From assembly GCA_020543525.1 (NCBI GenBank), contig JAHYIO010000042.1, positions 1-64,000 of the forward strand: a stretch of 64,000 nucleotides of DNA, given 5' to 3'. This document shows, in pieces, positions 1-10,002 of the stretch. The DNA comes from Coriolopsis trogii (taxonomy: Eukaryota; Basidiomycota; Agaricomycetes; Polyporales; Polyporaceae). The translations under genes and the position numbers were made by a program. Every line of letters starts with the position of its first letter. Position 1 is the first letter of the stretch. The notes under the pieces were generated by a model that searched no databases, was not told the DNA's origin, and saw only the letters and a list, made by a program, of their open reading frames with translations.

Positions 1-106
1 GTTGCCTTTGTTCCCCCTGCTCTCACCATATGCGACATTCCTGTCCTCTGTTGACGAACTACACTTGGACCTTGACCATCCTCACATTAAGGAAGCAGAA
101 GCCAGC

Positions 107-1054
107 ATGAAAGCGGCGATCATCGCAGTCTTCTGTCTTCCCTGGCCTCTCTCCACTATCCCCTTTATGTGCATTCCGTCCGTACCCACCAATGGCACCT
201 TTCCCGACGTCCTCAGTGTCCATCGCACTTACATCGAGGAGTGTTCCGCCGCCGCTCCTTCTCCGGATACGATCGCATCCATCCTTGGAGTCGCCCAGGC
301 CGCCGACTTCGCCTTAGCCGTCGATGACTATATCCTTCTCGCAGAGGACGGTTCTCTGAGCATCCGCGGCGTCGGCGACGTTTTACTCCTTGTGCAGATA
401 ACCAAGACGTCGCGCTTGTTGGCTCTGGAGATGTACCGTCTCATCGCTCACATTGAACTCAGCGCGCAGAGGTATGTCCATCCCCGCTTAGCCGAGGTTA
501 TTGACAGCTCATGCCTCTTTTGCGACAGGCTCATGCTGATCTATCGCATCTCTGCGATGGCCATGTCAGCTCTGGAACCCGCGCAAACACTGATTGGTCG
601 CTTCACTCTGTACTTCGAGCCCGTTGTGGCTGTCTCCTCTTCCGCCTCTCAGAGCTCTGCCTACCATGTCGAAACGGCGAGGCAGCGCGTGTATACCACC
701 GCTGTGCACCTCTCGGCCTTGTTGAGAGCGATCACGGAAGGATCCGATCTGCACACGCAATGCCAGAAAGTCAAATTCATGGATGCATGTACCGGAATCC
801 AGCCGTTGTTCCAGGCAGAATCCTCCCTCAATTATCTCTTGACGACCATGGAGACCCTTAAGGTTGCGTTGGATTCCGGGGAGACGTACTGGAATCGGTA
901 TGCTCATGTCGGGAGAGCTACCAGGCAGGATCTCACTGCGACCAAGGCAACAATAGGCTTGTCCTTGGACATTCTCGAGGATCGTCTGTTGATGGTCCGC
1001 GCTGTGCGCGAGGCTGTTGCAGAGACGTTGGAAGCGGCGGATTTGTTGGATTAG
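107..1054 (+). CDS. Unknown helical protein, possible signal peptide
   Basis: I do not recognise this protein. A single uninterrupted reading frame of 315 codons runs from the ATG at 107, whose first residues (MKAAIIAVFCLPWPLS) look like a signal peptide. The frame is also open from the window edge to 107, so the true start may lie upstream of the window. The body is Ala/Leu-rich and almost Gly-free, with long amphipathic stretches, and suggests an all-helical, possibly coiled-coil protein similar in layout to other secreted basidiomycete hypotheticals. Only four or five Cys are present and no catalytic motif is visible. The following 300 bases are ordinary 3' sequence. I am sure it is coding and unsure of the start and function. 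Confidence 0.6.
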   Translation: MKAAIIAVFCLPWPLSTIPFMCIPSVPTNGTFPDVLSVHRTYIEECSAAAPSPDTIASILGVAQAADFALAVDDYILLAEDGSLSIRGVGDVLLLVQITKTSRLLALEMYRLIAHIELSAQRYVHPRLAEVIDSSCLFCDRLMLIYRISAMAMSALEPAQTLIGRFTLYFEPVVAVSSSASQSSAYHVETARQRVYTTAVHLSALLRAITEGSDLHTQCQKVKFMDACTGIQPLFQAESSLNYLLTTMETLKVALDSGETYWNRYAHVGRATRQDLTATKATIGLSLDILEDRLLMVRAVREAVAETLEAADLLD

Positions 1055-1858
1055 TAACCGATTGATTGTAACACATTTGTACCAGGAGAATGTTGAGTTG
1101 GTGTACCGTCTTGATATCGAGGCGCGGGGCACGTAGAGACGGACGAATAATGGAAATTGGTCGTAGCAAGGGGTCTCCGACGGCGACAGGCCTCCTAAAA
1201 AGTACCCGGGCAAAAAACACGTGATGCTCGGCGCTGTCCCTGCGGACGCGGACATAGGAATCGTGGCTTATTCGCGATCTTATGTCTCGTTCAGTTATGA
1301 GTCACGACAGATTGTGCTGTTAGACTTCTGAATACCACTCGCCGTTTCGTCGCCCTTCCCAACCTGCTTTGCGGCTACGAAGTATGTACGGACATCGCAG
1401 GAGTGGGCCACATTCCGGAGGCAACCTTGGGTTGAGCATGCGATTGGTATGTCTCAACTGCACGTCCATACTCACCGTCGCGATACTGATGGGCTGTATG
1501 TTTATCTTCCGACACAGGCATGAGGCGCACGGGGCCTTCCTCGTGAATAGTGAATACTGATAGCTTGTTGGTGAGTGCCAGCTCATCCCGCATTGTTCTG
1601 CATGTCTTGTAGTGAGTATGCTTGCCTGTTATTGTACGGTCCCGCGAACGTGTTAAAACCCGGAATCCTTCAAGTCCTGCTTAGGTTGAGGTATCAGGAA
1701 GGGTGTCTCGCTCATGGCGAGAACATCATCCGCCAATTGAGAGGTGAGTATGTTCCGATTCCGACTAGAGGACAATTGAAGAGTCGGACCGTCCCAGAGG
1801 AAACATGTCCGTTCTCACAACGACTCCCGACGCCACGCTCAAGGGGCCATAGTCGAGG
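1055..1858. other. Int­ergenic, no gene seen
   Basis: 3' flank of the first gene followed by sequence with only short, unconvincing frames. It could contain unrecognisable upstream parts of the elongation factor 2 relic, but I see no match. Confidence 0.5.
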
Positions 1859-2745
1859 GTGAATCAGGTCAACTCGGTCCAGGCAAAAGAGCGCACTGGC
1901 ATAATCAGGTGGGCCTTCTCGTCATCTACAAGGTCGACCGTGCTCTCATTGAACTTCCGGTTACGAATGAGAACCTTTTCCAGTCGTGCTCTCGTACTGT
2001 TCAATCCGTCAACTTCATCATCTCGCCATCATCTCGACCTAACACCATGCCGCTCCTGGTGACGTCCAGCTTTGCCCCGAATTGGGTACCGTCGCCCTCG
2101 GTCCCGGTCTTCACGGATAGATTTTCGTTCTCCTTCAGCTTGCTGCCCGTTACTCCAGGATGTTTGTTGGAATGTTCGTTGTGGACAAGGATCAGATGTT
2201 GAGGCCCCGGGGTAACCCTCCCGAAGACGAAATGAACGATAGAGTGTCGACGCCGATGGTAAGCCTCTTGAGCGTGCCAACACGTTCGTTTTCGACACTA
2301 TCTCAAACATCTGAGATGCCATCAGAACTATACGAAGGACGAGGTCTTCAAGATCTGCGAGAAGCTCGACATCAAGCTCGCTTAGGACGAGCGCGACCTC
2401 GAGGGTAGTGTCGCGGATGACTCCCTTTTGCAGATGATCGTCATCCGCCTCTACTCTCTCGCCAGCGCCAGTGGTGTCGTCTCGAGACCCTCTACGAGAG
2501 TTCTATGGACGAGTCTGCCGTGAGTGTTATCTCAACGATGCCCATCTTCTGCTACATACTTTGTATACGGGTCGCTTCAACGCTTTCGGTTGTGTCTTCT
2601 CTGGTCTCGTCTGTGCTTGTCCCAAGATCCGTATCCAAGGCCCAACTACGTTCCCGGAAAGAAGGACGACCTGTTCGTCAAGTCCATTTAGCATCCCGTG
2701 CTCATGATGGGTCGTTATGTTGAGCCCATTGACATCTATCGTTTG
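1859..2745 (+). pseudogene. Elongation factor 2 pseudogene, 5' portion
   Basis: Decayed copy of translation elongation factor 2, the ribosome translocase GTPase. In successive frames I can read EF-2 landmarks. At about 1900-2000 is the G4-type region, IYKVDRALIELPVTNENLF, matching the NKVDRALLEL segment, followed by RTVQSVN. At about 2565-2645 is TGRFNAFGCVFSG and KIRIQGP. At about 2650-2740 is VPGKKDDLF and LMMGRYVEPID. The frames change repeatedly and contain stops, and the Asn of the NKxD motif is replaced by Tyr, so no functional protein is possible. The upstream G1-G3 motifs are not recognisable. The match stops after about 2745 and resumes at 5705. Confidence 0.82.
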
Positions 2746-3079
2746 CGCCATTCTACAGCATCTCAGCACCACGTAGAATGTATCAGGCATACCACCTCGA
2801 GCATTCATCACGCATAGGACGTATCAAGGGCGTTCCGTGGCGCGATTCTGCCTATCGTCGTGGCCCACGCTGCTGGGCTTTTGGCCTCGCTCTGGTCAGC
2901 CGATGTGCAAGACGCATCAACTGGAGTAACTCGTGCATCTCAACTTGGCGCACTACGCGTCCAATCTCAGATACACACACCGTAATTGTAAGGCTTTGTC
3001 TGCGATCTACTGGCGTCTTCTGACTTGTGGGCTGGACAGGCGGGCGGAGACATCAAGAACAGTTCACATCCCGCATGAT

Positions 3080-5075
3080 AGACGGACACGACGCGCTGGA
3101 ATGTTGGAAGATAATCATTCGGCCCGTAATGAAGAGGTCAAGAAGCTCAAGCCCAGCCACATGAATGACTCGAGCGCCGACCCGATGCCCCATTCGGCTC
3201 CTAACCTGTTCGCTCCGTCGACTATACACCGGTTGCACACCGACCACAGTGCGAGTCAGTGAGCTCATTCAAGCGCGTCGCCTGCGAGAAGCTCTTCCAG
3301 GGCGACCTGGTTCAGCGCGTGAAAGGTGAAGCACCGTCCGTCATTGGCCTCGGGAGGTGGAGACCGATATTTACAAGGTGCGTCCTGACCCCCATCATGC
3401 TCTTCGTGCTGCATCGCTCGTCTGCTCTGCACCCCATTCGCGCTCGCGAGCATTGATGTCTATGTGACAGTCCGTTGCCTGTTAAGGCCGGTCGCGCCTT
3501 GAAGTTGCAGAATAAGCACAATTATTCGTTTCCATCAAGAGTATCCATGTCACAGGCGATGGTTCCCACCCCGCACCTCCTCTCTGACCTCCTCCGCCCG
3601 TCATTCGCGCTCGAGCAGACAACCGTCCAGTGGCAGGGGAAACGAAGGCGACGTGGAAGAAAGCAACGACGACGACGACAGCGACGACGAAGGCACTGAT
3701 ATCTTCTATCCCCCGATCATCCCTCGCTTCTTCTCCCCGTATTTCTCGCGTCTCTGGAGCTCTCCTTGAACCTCAAGCTCTTGCATCCGCTCTCTTGCCC
3801 TTGCATCAGGACACGAGATCCGCGTCCATGCAAAAGCCTGTGCCGCCCGATGACGACACCGCCTCCGTCTCGCGCACTCCATCCAACTCGTCCATATCAT
3901 CTGCGGCTTCTTCGACCAGCGGCGGGGGCGACGAGATCTTCTCGGCTCCCTCGGTGACCACGTCAACACGACCTACGACTGCAGCTGGTTCTGAACGAAG
4001 TAGCAAGCCACCGTCGGACTCGGTTGAGACCATCACTGTAGCCTCCAGTACGAGATCACGCGCAAAGGCTGCAGGCTCGACCTCATCGTCACGCCTATCC
4101 GGAAGCAGGCCTTAGAGGATGCGAAGAAGTTGACCTACACTGACGGGGACTGGGCCCAAGACTTACGGTGGCTTTCGCCCCCGAAGATGCCGGCTGCACA
4201 TGCTGCAGGCCAAAGTCGCAAGCGCTCACGGACACTCCCCCCAGACGTTCAAGTCGGCATCCCGCCACCCGACAGTACCCCCACCGACAGCAGACGACCG
4301 CGCCCAGGCGGCAAGGGAGACCGAAAGGGCAAGCGCAAACGGAATTCGTGCGGCCGGATGTCCGTACTGTGGGAGGTAGACGACAGCGAAGAGTGCAGCA
4401 CCGAAGTTAGCAGCACAGAAGTCAGTCGTTCGACCACGCCCATACCCGAGACTCCTCCGCACTCCCTGTCTACGTCCCCTCTCGCGAAAGTGGGCACGCT
4501 CCCAGGCAAACCCGATTTGATAGAGGAGAACACGCCGTCCGAATCGACACAACCGGAAAGTACCCCAGACGCACGTTTGCAAAAGTACGCGCGAGGCCAC
4601 CGACGTACTCTGTCAACAGTATCATCCCTTTTCCGGCCTGAGGGCACTGCCTCGTCCAACGCTCATCTCCCTACTCATCCGCTTCCCAATCCGTCGCATC
4701 GACATCGACAAGCGCACCTGCAAATGGCTATTCCGGCCTCACCTTCCTCATGCCGGCTACTCGAACGCGAAAGGGAAGGCGAGCGCGGAAGGGCCATTTC
4801 CACTGCCGTTCTGCGACGGCTCCTCTGCACTACTGTCCGGCACCGGACCGACCGGCCAATGCGGGAGGGAGCACGTCGACAAACGTCCGAATCGCGCGGC
4901 GCGCAGGGACACCGCACAGAGGGAGCAGAGCAAGCTCCTCTATGGTCCGTGGTGCAGGAGCGAGCGGTGAATGCGCGTGGGGGAACGCCCCAATTGACTA
5001 CGCAGATGAGTATGTTGTCGCGGAGGAAACAAGGTAGCCGTGCGCGCGCGAGGTTGAGGGACGCGGTGCACACGG
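3080..5075 (+). pseudogene. Decayed gene of an unrecognised conserved family
   Basis: A plus-strand relic whose coding sense must be followed through several frames. Stretches with clear protein character include a segment near 3240-3480 (RRLREAL, ETDIYKVRPDPHHAL, YVTVR), an acidic Asp-rich linker near 3660, FYPPIIPRFFSPYFSRLW near 3710-3760, GHEIRVHAKA near 3810, LVHIICGFFDQRRG near 3890, GDHVNTTYDCSW near 3950, and a long open part from about 4040 with YEITRKGCRLDLIV and YTDGDWAQDLRWLSPP. From about 4200 it becomes Ser/Thr/Pro-rich and basic, ending near 5040. I infer one ancestral gene broken by many indels. I cannot name the family. It lies tail to tail with the ADH-like fragment that follows. 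Confidence 0.5.
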
Positions 5076-5084
5076 TGACGTTTC

Positions 5085-5640
5085 ACAACGATGAACTCAG
5101 CAAGTGCTCAAAATTCAGCTTACGTTTCTCGTTCTTGCCACACGCATGCATTGCATCACAACGCATGTCGTAGTGGCACGCCCAAAGCCTGAAGTACGAA
5201 GAGTAGCATACATTCTTCTTTTCCACAGCCCGACAACCCACTCGCCTCTCTTGCACACCTCTTCTCACACCGCCCAACCGCACTCGATAACCTTTCCCAC
5301 AAAACTCCGCCCCGGTATGAGACCCGCCTTCCCGCCTCCCACACCTTTGCCGCCTCCCACCGTCCCGCCGTTACCGCTCATGCCAGACTTGTCGTGGACG
5401 ATGAGGGAGTCAAGCGTCACCAGACCCACGGCGTGGACTTGAACGAGAACGTGGTTTTCTGGGGCATACGACGGCGGAGCGACGTGCGCCGTGAACGCAA
5501 CGGGCAGCGGCAGGGTGCCCTGCAGATGCACAGGCGTCGCGTTTTCCCGCTTTTTGGACTTGAGGTTGAGGGTGAACGAGCGGCCAAGTGAGAATGGGAA
5601 AGGTTTGCGCCGCTTCGCGCCTCCTGGTGCCGTCGCGTGG
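5085..5640 (-). pseudogene. GroES-like alcohol dehydrogenase fragment
   Basis: The minus-strand reading resembles the N-terminal GroES-like domain of zinc-type or AST1/quinone-oxidoreductase-like medium-chain dehydrogenases. It has a Pro-rich N-terminus (YAPENHVLVQVHAVGLVTLDSLIVH, read here in two parts), a Gly-rich linker, then LIPGRSFVGKVIECGWAV. The next codon is TGA (plus 5265-5267), and the same frame then continues sensibly with EEVCKRGEWVVGLW before losing similarity. No Rossmann domain follows, so this is a truncated, stop-containing relic of the first part of the enzyme. It sits inside the interruption of the EF-2 pseudogene. Confidence 0.55.
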
Positions 5641-5704
5641 GACACGGTGGCGGCGACCCCACGGATGACTTCGATGGTGACCATGCTGCTCTGCGCGACG
5701 CCTG

Positions 5705-6370
5705 CGCGCACTAGATCGACATGGCTGTACGCGCGAAACCGCAGCCCATTGACGAGTGCCTCACTCTGGCCATCGAATCCGGCAAGATCAACGCGCGCGG
5801 GAATCACAGAGCCCGTGCCCTTGTCCTCGCCGACGAGTTCGGCTGGTACGTCACCGATGCCTGGTGTCCCCCGACATAACTCCCTCGTCGATGTCACCAA
5901 GGGTGTGCAGTACGTCAGCGACCCAAGGATTTGTGCGTTCCTGCGTTCCAGTCGGCGACGAAGGAGGGTGTCCGCTGAGGAGAACATGCGTAGTGTCCGT
6001 GTGAACATCCTCGATGTCACGGTAGGTTTATTGACGAATTTCTAGGGTTGAGGATCGCCGGCTAATACCATCTCCATGCTGTGCAATTCACCGTGGTGGA
6101 GGACGAATCATCCTTACGTGCCGTCGTGTCATCTACGCCGCGTGCGTGCTCGCAGAGCCTTCCCTCCAGGAGTCGATCTATACCTCGGTGCGTATTACGT
6201 CTCGAGCTTACTGTGATCTCCTGCTGATCAATTTGATTACTCGATACTCGATGTCCAATACCCAGAAAACGTCATTGGTGGTATCTACTCGGTGCTCAAC
6301 GAGCGCTGTGGAGCTTCCCTTGCACGTCCGCGCACCTCAGAAGATATACCCCCTGTCCCTATGTTGCCCA
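5705..6370 (+). pseudogene. Elongation factor 2 pseudogene, 3' portion
   Basis: Continuation of the EF-2 relic. Readable landmarks are [23 protein letters not shown] at about 5720-5795 (read in parts), [12 protein letters not shown] at about 5830, a DVTKGVQYVSD piece at about 5893, SATKEGV and EENMRSVRVNILDVT at about 5950-6020, LAEPSLQE near 6148, and IGGIYSVLNERCGA near 6275-6315. The order and spacing follow EF-2 domain IV to V, but several frameshifts separate them. The residues that should follow the 2745 break (roughly 150-200 EF-2 residues of domains II-III) are missing, replaced by the 2.9-kb foreign block. Confidence 0.8.
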
Positions 6371-8150
6371 AACGGAGTCTATCGCGGAGCTCCATGGTTT
6401 CTTCTCGCTCCTTGTCACCTGTACCATTCTCCGCTCCCATTGTTCAGTCATCGACTACCGCATACTCCTTGCATCGCCCGCGGACACGGTCACATCATAT
6501 CTCATACAATGAACCGACTCCGACGTCGTCGCTCATGCATGTGTCTGTTCACTGCGTTAAGTGCTCGTTTGATGCGGTCCCCGTCGTCTACTGACGATTC
6601 GTCGGCATATTTTCCAAGCTGAGTTCTACTTATCTCCTCGCACCATGTCCAAGAACATATCTAACCTGTCCGATCTTACTTGCGCCTCTTGACGTGCCAT
6701 TCGATTACCCTAGGACACCCCATTCGGGTTAGACGCCGAAGCCGACGAATACACCCAACAATCGTGAGGCCGTCGCCACTCCCGCGTATCTCTGCTCACC
6801 TCGTCGAAACCTTCACACATTTCCTTTTGGGCGCTGGCCATCCCTTTTAGTGGAGTTCTTGTGCTACCTTGCTCAGACGTCACTACGGTATATTGCTCTC
6901 TTACCATCCGTGGCTCACCATTGCTAACAGTATCGTATAGCATCCGTCTCAGACGGCCTCCGCATCCAGCAATGTCGCATCGATGCGCTCTTAGAGGGCC
7001 TGGACGAACGCGCCAGCGGTCGCCAATCGTCCTGTACCTCAATGTGCATTATCTACTCGCCCGGGCCTCGATTGTGTCGTCTGCGTTGACTGAGCGTGAC
7101 ATTCGTCTCAGGTCCGGATTTGTTCCCCCTTATTACTGGCATGCTTACGACCGCGTTCGGGTTCTCCATCTTTCTTGGCTGACATCAAGGAATGGAATCG
7201 GCCTGCCAGTGTTGGACGAAGAGCCCGCACCTCATGCATTTCTACCTCGCGTACATCAACTACTCATCGCGGCGGATATGAGACTTCGTGTGGGTTCAGT
7301 ATATACAGATTTGGCAATATTTGTGACGCAGTATGGACGATGCACGACATTGCTTTTGGTACGACTTTCGCATCGAGACTCTTGCCACGAATCGGCACAC
7401 GACATGCATACCGAAACGTACCGTGAATGCCGTGTCACAATCGGAGAATATGCAAAATATTCCTCTTTTCGAACATGGGTTGAACATGCTTTGATCATCT
7501 TGTAATACTTATTCAATGTTCTCATCGCAAACATACTAAGAATGTGTATATATAGCGCAAACTACTTGCACAATGTTCATACGATGTTCATCTAGGGTAT
7601 ATACCAGGAATATGTAGGATAATTGCACAATATCAACGTGGAAGACATAGATTACGACCATGGTGTTAATTTGTTGAAATTCCTCGGTATGTTTGCAGTC
7701 CAAACAGGGTGTAAACATGGTTTGAGTATTGGCGGTAAATTGTGCAGAAATGTGCCTAGTATGGTACCGTGTTCTGACCATATTCCCACATGGACTAATT
7801 GGTAGACATATTACATATTCGCGCCATACTCCTGCCCTTATTATTGTAAGTAAGCATGCAGCAAACAGGCCCTATAATCAAAGAATACTTGCAATGTGAG
7901 CATTCAAAGAATATCGGCATAATATCCCTCATTTTTGCCGTTCTTTTCTCAGCATACTCATGGCACAAAAATTCTGCGCATATAATTTCATTTCCAGGTA
8001 TGTTCCCACAATGTTTATCCTGCAAACATTGGGAAATGCCCCTTGTGATACTCCCATCTCTTCAATCCAAGTTGCACCATTCGTTACCTCTGGCGCAGTA
8101 TTGTGACAAGACTCCCCCTATTTGGTCGTCAATATCGACCCTAGGCTTAG
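6371..8150. other. No gene; AT-rich stretch from about 7430
   Basis: Short unconvincing frames up to 7430. One reading near 6950-7040 (GLRIQQCRIDALLEGLDERASG) has protein character but leads nowhere, so it may be another relic. From about 7430 to 8050 the sequence is markedly richer in A and T than the genes around it, has no coding frame, and carries repeated ATGTTC/CATGGT-like words. It is the 5' flank of the gene starting at 8151. Confidence 0.5.
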
Positions 8151-9392
8151 ATGCAAACACCAACAAAGGTCTGGATCCCTCGGCCAGGTCGGTTTGCGGT
8201 GGTACAGATCGACCCCGAATGCACCTTGAAGCATTACGTTGATGATCCTGTGGCGATGGCTGAACTCGAGGCTTTGAACTTGACACCGAAGAAGTATCTC
8301 GTGAGGTTGGAATGGGTGAGTTGCTACTGCATCCTTGTGCGTCGAGTAACTGATTCCCTCACGCGTCATGCAGCCTACACGTATACCTCTACCGTGGGCG
8401 CCCTACCACGGCTACGGGGTAGAACCTATCGCCCCCACACTGAGGCGCGAAGAGCCTCAACGACATATCACCTCAGACATGTGTTTGCCCATATTTCCCA
8501 ACACCACACACCCGACAGGACGCGCCCCTCTCCAAGTGGAAGGCGGCGCATTCCCTTTCTCTAATTGCTATCACTGGTACAAATACGCTCTATCCGTCAA
8601 TGTGAAACCGAATCCCGATGGGTTCGAGCACAATGGAGCTCTATATCTGACTGAGGAGTCGGCAGCAGACGTGCTTCGTTCCACTTACACTGATTCCGAG
8701 CATATAGCCGCGATTGAGGATGAAATTCATCTAGGTACACTAGTGCTCATATGTTCTCTCTTCTCCTATGCTTATATTGCGTCTGTAGGGAGGCATTCTG
8801 ATGATGAAGTGTGCAGCGAATGTGGCGACCCAGATGATTTTCCCGATCGACCACTCGAGCCGCCGGAACTACGCCCCTTTGTAAATATGTGGCTTGAGCT
8901 GTCGGAACATCTTACGGAGGACACCATTCCTGACCCTGACGAACTATTCAAAGAAAGAGATGCTTTGCAATCGTACGTTGTTCATCTCGCATGGCTGATT
9001 TCGTACTAACGATGTCTTCTACAAATAGCATTTACAACAGGCATATAGAACGGAACGGTGGGATCGAGGCTTACATGGAACATGCGATTGCACAAGAGAG
9101 ACTGCAAGAATCTCTAGCATTTGAGCGTGCACTTGAAGACAACAGGATCCGTTCCCATGATAAGAAAGAAGGGGCCGAGGACGGGAAGCTCGAAACTCGT
9201 ACGTTGCAGACTGCATCGAATTTGGCTCTTTACTCCGCTGAATCTGGTTCTGTAGGAATGGGCGCTGCTCCTCCCGTCTCCCGAAAGCGGCGTTTGTCCT
9301 TGTCAGATGTGCGCCGACGGATCAATGGCTTTCTTGTGGACGTGGCGCTCGCTGTTCACGATACCTTCGCGTGCTGCTGTCCTCTCCGCTAG
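8151..9392 (+). CDS. Unknown protein, paralog copy 1 (intact)
   Basis: I do not recognise the family. Four exons (8151-8315, 8374-8734, 8789-8972, 9029-9392) joined at GT-AG introns of 54-58 nt give 357 residues in one frame. Features seen: Trp/Pro-rich N-terminus (WIPRPGRFAVVQIDPEC), a central PFSNCYHWYKYAL segment, a CSECGDPDD motif, an acidic region (PPELRPF, EDTIPDPDEL), a predicted helical charged region (NRHIERNGGIEAY onwards), a basic patch (SRKRRLSLSDVRRR) and a hydrophobic Cys-rich C-terminus ending FACCCPLR, which may associate with membrane or be lipidated. A paralog with the same exon layout lies inverted at 12726-13895. Splicing is inferred from frame continuity and agreement with that paralog. 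Confidence 0.7.
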
Positions 9393-9712
9393 TCATATCG
9401 CTCCTTCAGATCCCTTTCATGCTATGCTATTGTTTTGCATCTCGTCTGTCACCCCACTCGTACCCGGGCACCTACTCAGCGGCCCATTTGCGACCCCACC
9501 ATTGGTCCATCTTGTCCCTTCTACCATATGTTCTCCTCCTAGTCGCTTTTCTCATTAGCGCAAATTAGAAATATCGTGCTCTCTGACATACCACAATGTA
9601 TCACTTATGGTTTGCGCATCATGTTGTCGTTCTCTGTTGCTGTGTGTACATACGATACAGCAAATAGGTCATCGGACCAAGACATAAATCTGCAAAAGCG
9701 TAATGATCGCAT
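9393..9712. other. 3' flank and tRNA upstream region
   Basis: CT-rich sequence after the stop of the preceding gene, then the 5' flank of the tRNA. No frame or repeat of note. Confidence 0.5.
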
Positions 9713-9784
9713 GGGCATTTGGCACAGTGGTAGCGCGCACGCTTCGCATGCGTGAGGTCCAGGGTTCAATCCCCTGAATGTCCA
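9713..9784 (+). tRNA. tRNA-Ala (anticodon CGC)
   Basis: A 72-nt cloverleaf without intron. The acceptor stem GGGCATT pairs with AATGTCC, and its third pair is G-U, the G3:U70 identity element of alanine tRNAs. The D-loop is AGTGGTA. The anticodon stem CACGC/GCGTG closes loop TTCGCAT with anticodon CGC, which reads GCG. The T stem CAGGG/CCCTG closes TTCAATC, and the discriminator is A. The D stem has one A-C mismatch (GCAC against GCGC). A short T run follows 3' of the gene, as expected for RNA polymerase III termination. The gene sits between the two inverted paralogs at 8.1 and 13.9 kb. Confidence 0.95.
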
Positions 9785-10002
9785 TTTTGCGCTGGTTTGC
9801 ATCATACTGTAGAATTTTATATTTGCACGCGGGCTGTCCGCGCATGACTTCTGTCTGTGCTTGCTCACCATCTATTTCGCTCATTCTGGCAAACGATCTG
9901 GGGTCCGCGCTGTCTCAGAAGTGCAGAGCACGTACAGTGCGCAAAGCTCGAATACCGGTCTCTGACGTCGATGTCTTTCGGCGAGTCGTAACAAGCCTCA
10001 TC

